DNA of 64,000 bases from Azonexus sp. (GTDB lineage: Bacteria > Pseudomonadota > Gammaproteobacteria > Burkholderiales > Rhodocyclaceae): assembly GCA_017983615.1 (NCBI GenBank), contig JAGOBB010000006.1, positions 87,165-151,164 of the forward strand. Reading direction: 5' to 3'. The notes beneath the pieces were generated by a model. It did no database searches. It was given only the letters and a program-made list of their open reading frames with translations, and was not told the origin of the DNA. The position numbers were made by a program, and so were the translations under genes. Shown here piece by piece: positions 9,691 to 19,576 of this stretch; within the stretch, counting starts at the first letter, position 1, and each line of letters starts with the position of its first letter.

Positions 9691-10836
9691 ATGTACACCG
9701 AAAGAACGCACAACCGGCGTGACCGTTGTGGCCGACGCACCAGCGACCGGCAGCACAGCCTCGCCCAGCGTATCGGCCAGGTCTTCCTGACCGGCTCGGA
9801 GCGTCGGCTTTCGTGGGAGGATCAGCGCGCCCAGTACTGGACCCGGTTGCTGTTTTGTGGGCTGGCATTGATGTATTTCAACGTTGGCGGCGAAATTCAG
9901 GTTCGTCCATGGACCAGCCTGTTTCTGGTCAACCTGATCATGTCGGCCTACGGCCTGCAGATACTTTTTTTCATGTGGCACGCAGCGAACAAGCCACATG
10001 CGCCCTGGCGCCAGCATCTGACCATGTGGGTCGACATTGCCGCGGCAACCTTCGCCGCACTGGCCGATTCGACACTGAGCTCCCCCGGGTTCCTGGTCTT
10101 CCTGATGGTCATCCTCGGCAACGGCATGCGCTACGGCCTGGCGCTGTTCGGCGAGGCCGTGATCGGCTGCCTGGGCGCCTCGATCCTGATCGTCTGGCTG
10201 CGGTTGCCGGACTATCTGGGCATGTTCTCGGTCAGCGCCATCTTTTTCCTGGTTTTCTTCACCATCATCGTTCTCTATTCCTACTCGCTGACCGCCAAGA
10301 TCGAGCGGGCGCGATCCAAGCTGGCACACGAACGCAATGTCGATGCGCTGACCGGGATGCTGAACCGTCGTGCCTTGATGGAACGTGCCTCACATTTGTT
10401 CCAGTCGCCGGAATCGCATGGCGGCGAAATCGTCGTGCTGTTTGCCGACCTTGACGGCTTCAAGGCGGTCAACGATACCTACGGTCACCACGCTGGCGAC
10501 CGCGTGCTGGTTGCAGTTGCTGAGGCGATTCTCGAGAACGTGCGCGATGTTGACCTCGTCGCCCGCTATGGTGGTGATGAATTCCTGCTCGTCCTGCCCC
10601 GGACCTCGCTGGAGGGGGGAGAAATCGTCGCCCAGCGCGTGCGCCAGGGCATCAACGAATGGGCGCGGCAAAACAAGATCGACTTCAACGTGTCGATCGG
10701 CCTCGGTTCTTATCCGGCGCATGGTCATGATCTCCAGTCGGTGATCGCTTCGGTGGACAAAGCCATGTATCGCAGCAAGACCGTGCACGGCGGTGGCGGC
10801 ATCCTGCACGCCGAGGTTTCCCCGGCCGACGCCTGA
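9691..10836 (+). CDS. Membrane-bound diguanylate cyclase (GGDEF)
   Basis: 381 residues from the ATG at 9691, chosen over the frame start at 9640 because GGAG lies about 8 bp upstream. The N-terminal half has about six hydrophobic segments. The GGDEF domain follows (about 215-375) with LTGMLNRRALME, FADLDGFKAVNDTYGHHAGD and an intact active site RYGGDEF near residue 294. The sequence RDVD five residues before GGDEF is a consensus allosteric I-site (RxxD). It should make c-di-GMP from two GTP and be product-inhibited. The membrane input domain is unassigned. Confidence 0.9.
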   Translation: MYTERTHNRRDRCGRRTSDRQHSLAQRIGQVFLTGSERRLSWEDQRAQYWTRLLFCGLALMYFNVGGEIQVRPWTSLFLVNLIMSAYGLQILFFMWHAANKPHAPWRQHLTMWVDIAAATFAALADSTLSSPGFLVFLMVILGNGMRYGLALFGEAVIGCLGASILIVWLRLPDYLGMFSVSAIFFLVFFTIIVLYSYSLTAKIERARSKLAHERNVDALTGMLNRRALMERASHLFQSPESHGGEIVVLFADLDGFKAVNDTYGHHAGDRVLVAVAEAILENVRDVDLVARYGGDEFLLVLPRTSLEGGEIVAQRVRQGINEWARQNKIDFNVSIGLGSYPAHGHDLQSVIASVDKAMYRSKTVHGGGGILHAEVSPADA

Positions 10837-10911
10837 TTCTGCGAGCACGGTAATTCTCGGCAAGTGCCGGCGCATCCGGTAAACTCGCCGCGCCAATGAC
10901 GAAAGATCGCG

Positions 10912-11310
10912 ATGACTACCCAGACGGACACCCCAACCACCTATGAAAAAATCGGCGGCGAAGCTGCCGTCGGCAAGCTTTGCGACCGCTTCTACGAGCT
11001 GATGGCGACGGTACCGCAGTTCGCTGAATTGCGGGCGATGCATCCCGAGAGCCTGCAGGGCTCCCGCGACAAACTTTTCATGTTCCTGTCGGGCTGGTTC
11101 GGTGGCCCGGACCTGTTCGTTGAGAAATTCGGCCACCCGAGGTTGCGGGCGCGGCACATGCCGTTCCAGATCGGTGCCCGCGAGCGCGACCAGTGGGTTG
11201 CCTGCATGGTGCTGGCCATGGAGGATGTCGGTATCGAGGAAGGCATCCGCGCCAAGTTGCTGGAGAACTTCTTCAATACCGCGGATTTCATGCGCAACAA
11301 GACCGAGTAG
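10912..11310 (+). CDS. Group II truncated hemoglobin
   Basis: 132 residues, the right length for a 2/2 globin. Visible signature: YEKIGGEAAVGKLCDRFYE, then FMFLSGWFGGPDLF, GHPRLRARHMPFQIG (proximal histidine region) and RDQWVACMVLAMEDVG with the invariant Trp of group II. Proteins of this group bind O2 or NO and are tied to oxidative or nitrosative stress handling. It stands alone, 7 bp before the next gene. Confidence 0.9.
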   Translation: MTTQTDTPTTYEKIGGEAAVGKLCDRFYELMATVPQFAELRAMHPESLQGSRDKLFMFLSGWFGGPDLFVEKFGHPRLRARHMPFQIGARERDQWVACMVLAMEDVGIEEGIRAKLLENFFNTADFMRNKTE

Positions 11311-11316
11311 GGCCTA

Positions 11317-12369
11317 TTGCGCTTCCGTCGCGTGGATTTTTCCTTCCTCAACCCGCTGGTCGGGCTGGTATATCGCGCTATCGAGCCGCTTGGCTATCGG
11401 CCGCTCACCCGGGTTCAAAGCCCCTTCGTTCCTCCAGTGGCTGCCCGTATGACCACCATGTTGCGCGAAGGCAAGCACGACACGCTGCGTTTCACCCTGA
11501 GCAAGCTGCACCGCGACAGTCAGCGCAGCAGCATCGAAGCAATGCTGCAGATTCTGGACGATGCCGAAAACGCCGATCAGTGGATTGAGCGACTGTGGCG
11601 GTGGTACCGGGAAAACCGCGAATTCCATGCGAGCAACGTGCTGGCGAGCGGCCTGGTCAAATATGCCTGGCTGAACCGCGGCAACGGCTCGCCCACTCGC
11701 CCCACTGAGCGCCAGATGGATGCTGCCCGGGAGGCCTTCGAGGAAGCGGAGCGGCTGATCGACAAGGCAGTGGCCGCGCAGCCCGACAACGTCGACCTGT
11801 TGTGCCTGCGTCTGGATACGGCCCGTGGCCTGGGGCTGGATTCCACCCAGCACTGGGCGCGCTTTCGGACTCTGATTGCAGTCGATTCCGGTCACTATCG
11901 TGGTCACCTGGCCATGCTTGAAAATCTCAACGCCAGGTGGGGTGGCAGCCACGATGCGATGTTCCAGTTCGCGCGGAGCCGTGCGAAGCAGATGCCTGAC
12001 GGCCATCCCCTGAAGGCGCTGGTCGTATTCGCCCACTTCGAGATGCGCAACGCGCGCTACTGGTCCGGCGATCCGAATGCCGACGAGTATTTCCTGGCAC
12101 CGGAGATCGCCACCGAAATCGAGCAAGCCTGGGATGAGTCGGTCAATTCGCCGCAGTTCCGGGACGAATCACGAGCTGACGAGCTGCACAACCTGTTTGC
12201 CGCAGCCCTCTATCTGGCAGGGCGCCATGCACCGGCGCGCGTTGCGCTGGGCCGGATGGATGGTCGATGCCTGCCGATGCCGTGGGGCCCGATGGGCGCC
12301 ACGCCGAAAGAGCAGGGTAACCCGGGCTGGGTGGTGGACCGGATTCGGGCCGAACTGAACCCGGTATAG
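11317..12369 (+). CDS. Hypothetical TPR-like protein
   Basis: 350 residues if translation starts at the TTG at 11317; other possible starts are GTG 11332 and ATG 11449, and none has a clear ribosome site. The protein is helical and soluble. A stretch AAREAFEEAERLIDKAVAAQ followed by PDNVDLLCLRLDTARGL resembles tetratricopeptide helices, and FQFARSRAKQMPDGHPLKALVVFAH also fits a repeat. I do not recognise a named family. It begins 6 bp after the hemoglobin stop, so the two are likely co-transcribed. Confidence 0.65.
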   Translation: MRFRRVDFSFLNPLVGLVYRAIEPLGYRPLTRVQSPFVPPVAARMTTMLREGKHDTLRFTLSKLHRDSQRSSIEAMLQILDDAENADQWIERLWRWYRENREFHASNVLASGLVKYAWLNRGNGSPTRPTERQMDAAREAFEEAERLIDKAVAAQPDNVDLLCLRLDTARGLGLDSTQHWARFRTLIAVDSGHYRGHLAMLENLNARWGGSHDAMFQFARSRAKQMPDGHPLKALVVFAHFEMRNARYWSGDPNADEYFLAPEIATEIEQAWDESVNSPQFRDESRADELHNLFAAALYLAGRHAPARVALGRMDGRCLPMPWGPMGATPKEQGNPGWVVDRIRAELNPV

Positions 12370-12433
12370 GCAACTATTTTTGCCTGATCAATGGCTTGAC
12401 AGGCAACAAAGGATGCTGCAGCGCAGCACCGGA

Positions 12434-12442
12434 TGCTAGAAT
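12434..12442 (+). promoter_or_regulatory. Candidate extended -10 promoter of typA
   Basis: TGCTAGAAT matches an extended -10 (TG-n-TAGAAT) about 29 bp before the typA start. The -35 region is poor. A TTGACA at 12396 is 35 bp away, too far to pair. Confidence 0.4.
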
Positions 12443-12470
12443 ATCGCCTTTGTCTTTCAGGCCGTCTTCC

Positions 12471-14312
<1,842 letters not shown>

Positions 14313-14328
14313 CCAGGCGAAAGCCGAC

Positions 14329-14361
14329 AAAAATGGCGACCCGCTGGGTCGCCATTTTTTT
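14329..14361 (+). terminator. Rho-independent terminator of typA
   Basis: AAAATGGCGACCC, a 3-base loop, then GGGTCGCCATTTTTTT. It has a strong stem and a T run directly after typA. Confidence 0.9.
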
Positions 14362-14410
14362 GAGTGCCGATATCTGTGGCGGATTTCGGGAAATCCATTC
14401 CAGGCAGCAT

Positions 14411-16324
14411 TTAAGGGATGCTTTCCCCCAAAATGCTACGGTCGGCCAGATATTTTGCCGAAAATTCAGCGGCATTGACCGGCCGTCCGGTCAGGTAGCC
14501 CTGAATCGTTTCGCAGCCCAGTGATTTGAGGAATTCAAACTGGGCTTCAGTTTCGACGCCCTCGGCCACCACTTCCAGCGACAGGCTCTGCGCCATGGCG
14601 ACGATGGCGCGCACCAGTGGTTCGCTCCCGCCGGTAGTGCCATCGAGGGGCAGGGCGTTGATGAACGAACGGTCGATCTTCAGCGTGTTGATCGGCAGGC
14701 GGTGGAGGTAAGAAAGGGAGGAGTAGCCAGTCCCGAAATCGTCAAGTGCAATGCGTATGCCGGCATCGCGCAGGCGCATCAATTCCTCGATGCAGCCGCT
14801 GTCCGCATCGAGCAGCACCGATTCGGTGACCTCGACCTCCAGGGCGGAATTGGGTACGCCAGCCGCCAGAAGGGCATCGATGATGTAGCGCGAAACCGAC
14901 GGGCGCCAGAACTGCCGGGGCGAAAGGTTGATCGTGATCGGGACCGGATCGGCATACTGCTCTCGCCAACGGGCAATCTGGGCAATGGCGCGATCGATGA
15001 CCCATTCTCCGATGGGGAGAATCAGGCCGCTTTCCTCGGCGACGGGGATGAAGCGATCGGGGGGGACCTGTTTTTCGCCATCGTGCCAGCGCAGTAGAGA
15101 CTCGGCACCGACGAGCCGCCGGCTGAGGGTGTCGACCTTGGGCTGGAAATGGAGATCGAGCTGGTTGTCCTGAATTGCCCGTCGCAAGCTGATTTCCAGA
15201 CTCATACGGGAAACCACGCGCTCATCCATCTGCTGGGTATGCGTCCGGATGGCGTTCCCGCCAGCCCCCTTCGCCTCATACATCGCAGTATCGGCATGGC
15301 GCAACAGGGTTTCGCCATCGCCCGCATCGTCAGGAAAGAGGCTGACACCGATACTTGCGCTGGTGAAATAGTCCGTTTCATCCCCGGTAATCGGAGTGGC
15401 GATGACTTCCTTCACCTTGCTGGCTACCGATAGCGCAGCTTCGGCATTAGCCACCGGCGCCAGAAGAACAATGAACTCGTCGCCTCCCTGACGATACAGT
15501 CGGCCGTTCCCGGCCAACTTGTTGCCAACGCGTTTGGCCATCATTTGCAACAAGCGATCTCCTGCACGGTGACCCAACGTGTCATTGATGTTCTTGAAGC
15601 GGTCCAAGTCGAAAAACAGCACGGCTAACTGATGATTCATGAGCTTTGCAGCGTTGATCGCTTCGCTCAGGTGCTCAGCAAACAGCAGGCGATTGGGCAA
15701 CCCGGTCAGCACATCGTGCCGGGCAAGAAACTCCAGTTCGTCCTGATGATCTCGGCGCTGAGTGATGTCGGTCACCGAGCCGACCATCTGGTAGGCCAGC
15801 CCCTGCCTGTTGCGCACGGCAAGGCCACGTGAGGCGATCCAGCGATAAAGTCCGTCGCTGGCCAGTACGCGGTACTCGCAGTAGAAATACTCGCTATCTC
15901 CTTTCAGATGCAGCGCGACTGCCCGGTTATAGCTTGCTACATCGTCCGGATGCACCAGACGAAACCAAGCGTTGGTATCGGGGAGGAAATCCTCGTGATA
16001 ACCCAGGATTTGTAGCAGCCGCCGCCCGACATGAAGCGCCTTGGTTTGCGGATTCCATTCCCAGAAGCCATCGTGCGCCGCCAGCATTGCCATCTCGTAG
16101 GCACGGCTGACCGACTGGAAATGTCGCCATTCCTCGACGACGATCCAGGTTATCGCCAGCAATACGAGAACCAGAGACAAGGCAGTTCCGATTCCCGGCG
16201 CAAGCAGGTATGCGGCCAAAGCAACTGCCGCCGCGACTGCCAGGGCCATCAGATGAAACTTGCGGTTGCCTTGTAGCAGCGGTGACCAGTTGGGTCGGGA
16301 TAACTGCCGGCCGGTTTCCGGCAT
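14411..16324 (-). CDS. PAS-GGDEF-EAL c-di-GMP signalling protein
   Basis: 637 residues. Two N-terminal membrane segments (about 24-65), a PAS domain of PAS_3 type (FWEWNPQTKALHV to LVHPDD), GGDEF (RQGGDEFIVL intact; FDLDRFKNINDTLGHRAGD) and a C-terminal EAL domain. The EAL motif reads ESL, but the other phosphodiesterase residues are present: INLSPRQF, EVEVTES, LDDFGTGYSS, LKIDRSF, VAEGVET, QGYLTG. It could both make and break c-di-GMP; which activity dominates cannot be told. The last residues (DRSILGE) are encoded by copy 3 of the dispersed motif, so the C-terminal tail may have been remodelled by it. It starts 4 bp after the moaA stop and is probably co-transcribed with it. Confidence 0.92.
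   Translation of the reverse strand: MPETGRQLSRPNWSPLLQGNRKFHLMALAVAAAVALAAYLLAPGIGTALSLVLVLLAITWIVVEEWRHFQSVSRAYEMAMLAAHDGFWEWNPQTKALHVGRRLLQILGYHEDFLPDTNAWFRLVHPDDVASYNRAVALHLKGDSEYFYCEYRVLASDGLYRWIASRGLAVRNRQGLAYQMVGSVTDITQRRDHQDELEFLARHDVLTGLPNRLLFAEHLSEAINAAKLMNHQLAVLFFDLDRFKNINDTLGHRAGDRLLQMMAKRVGNKLAGNGRLYRQGGDEFIVLLAPVANAEAALSVASKVKEVIATPITGDETDYFTSASIGVSLFPDDAGDGETLLRHADTAMYEAKGAGGNAIRTHTQQMDERVVSRMSLEISLRRAIQDNQLDLHFQPKVDTLSRRLVGAESLLRWHDGEKQVPPDRFIPVAEESGLILPIGEWVIDRAIAQIARWREQYADPVPITINLSPRQFWRPSVSRYIIDALLAAGVPNSALEVEVTESVLLDADSGCIEELMRLRDAGIRIALDDFGTGYSSLSYLHRLPINTLKIDRSFINALPLDGTTGGSEPLVRAIVAMAQSLSLEVVAEGVETEAQFEFLKSLGCETIQGYLTGRPVNAAEFSAKYLADRSILGESIP
14432..14469 (+). repeat. 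Dispersed uptake-signal-like motif, copy 3
   Basis: Exact core AATGCTACGGTC at 14432-14443, then GGCCAG, A/T tract 1 (ATATTTT, +19 to +25), GCCG, and A/T tract 2 (AAAATT, +30 to +35) followed by CAG. It overlaps the 3' end of the GGDEF-EAL gene, antisense (sense DRSILGE). One of the three best full-length copies. Confidence 0.85.
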
Positions 16325-16328
16325 GGGT

Positions 16329-17402
16329 TCAGCCGCCGGTCATCGACATGAAGCGAACGACCTGCGGCGCATCCATCTGATGGGTGAAATCGTGTCCGAA
16401 CGGTTTGATTCCCATGCTGTCAACAATGGCCTGGCGCAAGGCAAGATCGTCACTTCCGCTACGCAGGATGGTCAGCAAATTTGCGGCATCGTTCTGACCA
16501 AGGCAGGGATAGAGTTCACCCTTGGCGGTAATCCGCACACGATTGCAGGTATCGCAGAAGTTATGGCTGTGCGGTGAAATGAAGCCGACACGCGATTCGC
16601 TACCCGGAATTCGCCAGTAACGCGCGGGGCCGCCGGAATTTTCGGCAGAAGGAATCAGTTCGAAATGCTGCGCCAGCAGATCCCGGGTTTCTTCGGAGGA
16701 AATATAGGTATTGCTGCGACCAAGAATTTCACCAAGCGGCATTTCTTCAATGAAAGAAATATCGAGTTCGTTGTCGACCGCAAAGCGGACCAGGTCGACA
16801 AATTCGTCGTCGTTGGTTCCACGCATCATTACCGCATTCAGTTTGGTTCTCCGGAAACCGGCAGCGCGAGCGGCATCGATACCCCTCAGTACCTTGCTCA
16901 AATCGCCAATCCGGGTGATTTTCCGGAAACGCTCCGGCTTCAGGGTATCCAGGCTGATGTTGATACGTTTCACGCCGGCGGTACGCAACGGTCCAGCAAA
17001 CCTGTCCAATTGCGAACCGTTGGTGGTCAACACCAGATTTTCCAGACCCGACATTGCCCCCAGGCGCTCGATCAGCCACATTGCGTCCTTGCGAACCAGC
17101 GGCTCCCCCCCCGTGATCCGCAATTTGGTGACGCCAAGGCCAACAAAAACCGAGGCTACACGCAAGCATTCCTCCAGGCTCATCACTTCCTGGCGAGGCA
17201 GAAAAGTCATGTCCTCGGCCATGCAGTAGGTGCAGCGGAAATCGCAACGATCAGTGATCGACAAGCGAACGTAAGTGATGCGTCGTCCGTATTTGTCGAG
17301 TAGCGTTCCTTCACTGTAACCCGTCGCCGGCATGGCGATTTTGGGCGTGAATCCTGCGAATCCTTCGGGTGTAACTTCGGGCTTCAGTGTTTCGTTTTGC
17401 AT
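16329..17402 (-). CDS. moaA: GTP 3',8-cyclase MoaA
   Basis: 357 residues. The radical SAM cluster is CDFRCTYCMAED, followed by the GGEP SAM-binding motif. The second, C-terminal [4Fe-4S] site that binds GTP is CDTCNRVRITAKGELYPC. The chain ends in MTGG, matching the functional C-terminal GG of MoaA. It catalyses the first step of molybdenum cofactor synthesis. The N-terminus is about 25 residues longer than in E. coli, so a downstream start is possible. Other moa genes are not in the window. Confidence 0.96.
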   Translation of the reverse strand: MQNETLKPEVTPEGFAGFTPKIAMPATGYSEGTLLDKYGRRITYVRLSITDRCDFRCTYCMAEDMTFLPRQEVMSLEECLRVASVFVGLGVTKLRITGGEPLVRKDAMWLIERLGAMSGLENLVLTTNGSQLDRFAGPLRTAGVKRINISLDTLKPERFRKITRIGDLSKVLRGIDAARAAGFRRTKLNAVMMRGTNDDEFVDLVRFAVDNELDISFIEEMPLGEILGRSNTYISSEETRDLLAQHFELIPSAENSGGPARYWRIPGSESRVGFISPHSHNFCDTCNRVRITAKGELYPCLGQNDAANLLTILRSGSDDLALRQAIVDSMGIKPFGHDFTHQMDAPQVVRFMSMTGG

Positions 17403-17479
17403 GGTGGACGGTGGCTTTCAACGGTCTGCAAAATACGCGGACGCGACCTCTGTGGGAAGATTATCGACCCGCCGTCGCT

Positions 17480-17576
17480 TCTCTACAAGTAGAGAGATCA
17501 AAAATCGAAAAGTTCGTCGAAAAATCGCCAAAGATGTTACCGAAGGCTGAAATGATATTATCATCAGCGATGATAA
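17480..17576. promoter_or_regulatory. Two inverted repeats upstream of moaA
   Basis: The 17403-17634 spacer holds TCTCTAC-AA-GTAGAGA at 17480-17495 and a perfect dyad TTATCATC-AGC-GATGATAA at 17558-17576. Both could be operators or leader structures for the leftward moaA transcript. I could not fit a Moco riboswitch by eye. Confidence 0.35.
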
Positions 17577-17634
17577 AACACCCGTTCCAACCGAGAGAGC
17601 AACAAATGCAGGTCAGACAGCGATCTAGAAATGC

Positions 17635-17664
17635 AAAAAGCCCAACCTTTGGGCTGGGCTTTTT
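17635..17664 (-). terminator. Terminator downstream of tRNA-Asn
   Basis: AAAAAGCCCA...TGGGCTTTTT stem-loop with A/T runs on both sides, placed just after the 3' end of the leftward tRNA-Asn gene. Confidence 0.85.
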
Positions 17665-17676
17665 GACAGGAAATTC

Positions 17677-17752
17677 TGGCTCCTCGACCTGGGCTCGAAC
17701 CAGGGACCTACGGATTAACAGTCCGGCGCTCTACCGACTGAGCTATCGAGGA
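17677..17752 (-). tRNA. tRNA-Asn (GTT)
   Basis: A 76-nt cloverleaf on the minus strand. Acceptor TCCTCGA pairs with TCGAGGA, the D-loop contains AGCTCAGTCGG, the anticodon loop is CTGTTAA (GTT), the T-loop is GGTTCGAGCC, and CCA is encoded. Confidence 0.96.
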
Positions 17753-17764
17753 ACAGAGATGCGC

Positions 17765-17793
17765 ATTCTAGGAGTAGAATCCCCTACTGTCAA
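17765..17793 (-). promoter_or_regulatory. Sigma-70 promoter of tRNA-Asn
   Basis: On the minus strand TTGACA (17793-17788), a 17-bp spacer and TAGAAT (17770-17765), followed by a GC-rich discriminator typical of stringently controlled stable-RNA promoters. Confidence 0.85.
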
Positions 17794-17830
17794 GCGTTTT
17801 GTGACTTTTTAACAACAATAAACATCAGCC

Positions 17831-19525
17831 ATGGACCCGAATCTCATCTACGCAAAAACCCCAACTGGCGACGAGGCAGTGCGTCAAAGCACACGTGTCG
17901 TCCAGCGTAATTTGCGCATGGTGCTGGTCCTGGTTGATGGCAAGGTGAGCGTCGCGGAATTGTCGGCAAAAATCGGCAATCCACGCCTGGTTGAATCGGC
18001 TTTGCGTGAGCTGGAAGAGGGCGGTTACATCGCGCCGACTATCGAAGCCGTGTCAGTGTGGGAAGAAAGCCGCAAGAACGCTCAAAACGAGTCTCCGCAG
18101 GCGGTTGCTTCAGCAATGTCGGAATTTTCGACATTCGGCCCAAAATCGCTCAGTGGTGCAGCTTCTCGATCCGGACAAAGTGCTGCCAGCAATTTTTCTT
18201 CTTTCGGAAAACCGATTCTGCCCACTGCGAACGGCTTTGATATTCCCCTGGTACCTTTGGAGCGATCGCCGGCAAGAGAACCCGAGCCGGTGGATGACAT
18301 TGAAAAATCGCCGCTTTTTCGCGTGCGCTCGGTCATGCTGGGTGGCGCGGCCATTGTCGTTACGCTTTTGGGCGCAGCGCTGTTCTACCCCTACGAGAAA
18401 TTCAAACCCGGCCTTGAGACAACAGCGTCGCAACTCGTCAATGCTCCGATCAAGATAGATCACGTGGAGCTTGCATTTTTTCCCAGCCCACATCTGAAAT
18501 TGACGGGCATCCGGATAGGGGAGCCATCCGACGGAAAGATTGCCGAAGTCAGGGTTTCATCGCCGTTGTCCCTGCTTGGCGGAGCGCCGCACAAGATTTC
18601 CAGAATCGACATTTCCGGCGCGGCGATATCATCCAATCGCCTGGTTTCCATGCCCTTGTTTCGCGGCAGCAAGTTGAGCGACGGCGGCATCGAGGTGTCG
18701 AGAATCCATCTCGAGCAATCGCAGATATTGTTGGGTGAGCAACTGGCCCTGAGCGATATCTACGGCAACCTCGATATTCGTGCCGATGGCAAGTTGGAAA
18801 AAGCCGTCTTTGAAACAGCCGACCGTAGCCTTTTGGTCGACGTGACGCCAAGCGCCGCAGGAATTGTGCTGGGCATCGAGGGACGGGCCTGGAAGCCTTC
18901 GGGCAGCGCCATACTGTTTGCTTCTTTGCAGGCCAAGGGCCTGTTGCAGAACGACAAGCTGTTGGTCGAAAAGATCGATACCACCTTTCTGGGCGGAATA
19001 CTTCGCGGCAATTGGCTGCTCGACTGGAGCAATGGCCTGTCGATGGCAGGTGACGGAACACTGACTCGACTGGATAGCCGCAAGGTCAGCGAGGAGTTTG
19101 CGCCGTCCCTGAAGATCGAAGGCGACATGACAGGAAGCATTCGTCTGCGTTCTGTCGGGAGCGACTGGGAAACCCTGTGGCGCAACACTGAAGCCTTGCT
19201 GACTACAGAGATTACTCGGGGCATCCTGCACGGTGTTGATCTTGGCGAAGCGGCTCGCCGTGCCGGAGGCTCGGAAGTCCGGGCAGGGAGCACCAAGTTC
19301 GACCGGTTGCGCTCGACGATCAGTATTACCCCACGGCAGGTGGTTGGGCGCGAAGTACGCATGGACGCCGGCATGGTGACGGCAAACGGGCACTTCGTGG
19401 CCGAACGGAATGGGCAGGTCGATGGCACGATGGCGGTCACCCTTCAGAGTTCCGTATCGAGCCAGCGTGCCGCGGTCCGCGTTACTGGTGTCCTGCCGGA
19501 TTTGACTGCGACAGCCAGCAAATAA
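17831..19525 (+). CDS. Membrane-anchored AsmA-like protein with N-terminal helical domain
   Basis: 564 residues. The first 75 residues (QRNLRMVLVLVDGKVSVAEL, ALRELEEGGYI) look like a small winged-helix-type domain. A polar, low-complexity linker follows, then one membrane span (about 174-192), then an AsmA-like C-terminal region beginning ALFYPYEKFKPGLE and including VELAFFPSPHLKLTGIRIGE and the closing ADRSLLVD to TGVLPDLTATA part. AsmA-family proteins are envelope proteins linked to outer-membrane lipid transport. The cytoplasmic N-terminal module joined to an AsmA part is unusual. Copy 4 of the dispersed motif lies within the gene. Confidence 0.72.
   Translation: MDPNLIYAKTPTGDEAVRQSTRVVQRNLRMVLVLVDGKVSVAELSAKIGNPRLVESALRELEEGGYIAPTIEAVSVWEESRKNAQNESPQAVASAMSEFSTFGPKSLSGAASRSGQSAASNFSSFGKPILPTANGFDIPLVPLERSPAREPEPVDDIEKSPLFRVRSVMLGGAAIVVTLLGAALFYPYEKFKPGLETTASQLVNAPIKIDHVELAFFPSPHLKLTGIRIGEPSDGKIAEVRVSSPLSLLGGAPHKISRIDISGAAISSNRLVSMPLFRGSKLSDGGIEVSRIHLEQSQILLGEQLALSDIYGNLDIRADGKLEKAVFETADRSLLVDVTPSAAGIVLGIEGRAWKPSGSAILFASLQAKGLLQNDKLLVEKIDTTFLGGILRGNWLLDWSNGLSMAGDGTLTRLDSRKVSEEFAPSLKIEGDMTGSIRLRSVGSDWETLWRNTEALLTTEITRGILHGVDLGEAARRAGGSEVRAGSTKFDRLRSTISITPRQVVGREVRMDAGMVTANGHFVAERNGQVDGTMAVTLQSSVSSQRAAVRVTGVLPDLTATASK
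18795..18832 (-). repeat. Dispersed uptake-signal-like motif, copy 4 (degenerate)
   Basis: Core AAGGCTACGGTC (one mismatch) on the minus strand at 18821-18832. Tract 1 is TTCAAA at +19 to +24 and tract 2 is TTTTT at +31 to +35. Sense peptide ADRSLLVD. Confidence 0.6.
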
Positions 19526-19553
19526 AAAGGCGGAACCGAAGTTCCGCCCTTTT
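19524..19553. terminator. Bidirectional terminator
   Basis: AAAAGGCGGAAC, a CGAA loop, then GTTCCGCCCTTTT, between the convergent AsmA-like and aminotransferase genes. It has A and T runs on both sides. Confidence 0.9.
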
Positions 19554-19576
19554 CGTGCAGCCAATGGCCGGATAAA

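Noticed and set aside
10479-10490. CTACGGTC match in the diguanylate cyclase gene
   Set aside because: It encodes the conserved DTYGHHAGD of GGDEF domains, and the rest of the core is missing.
12396-12442. TTGACA with TAGAAT as typA promoter
   Set aside because: The spacing is 35 bp, far from 17. Only the extended -10 is kept.
17403-17634. Moco riboswitch before moaA
   Set aside because: I could not fit the conserved aptamer elements; only simple dyads are visible.
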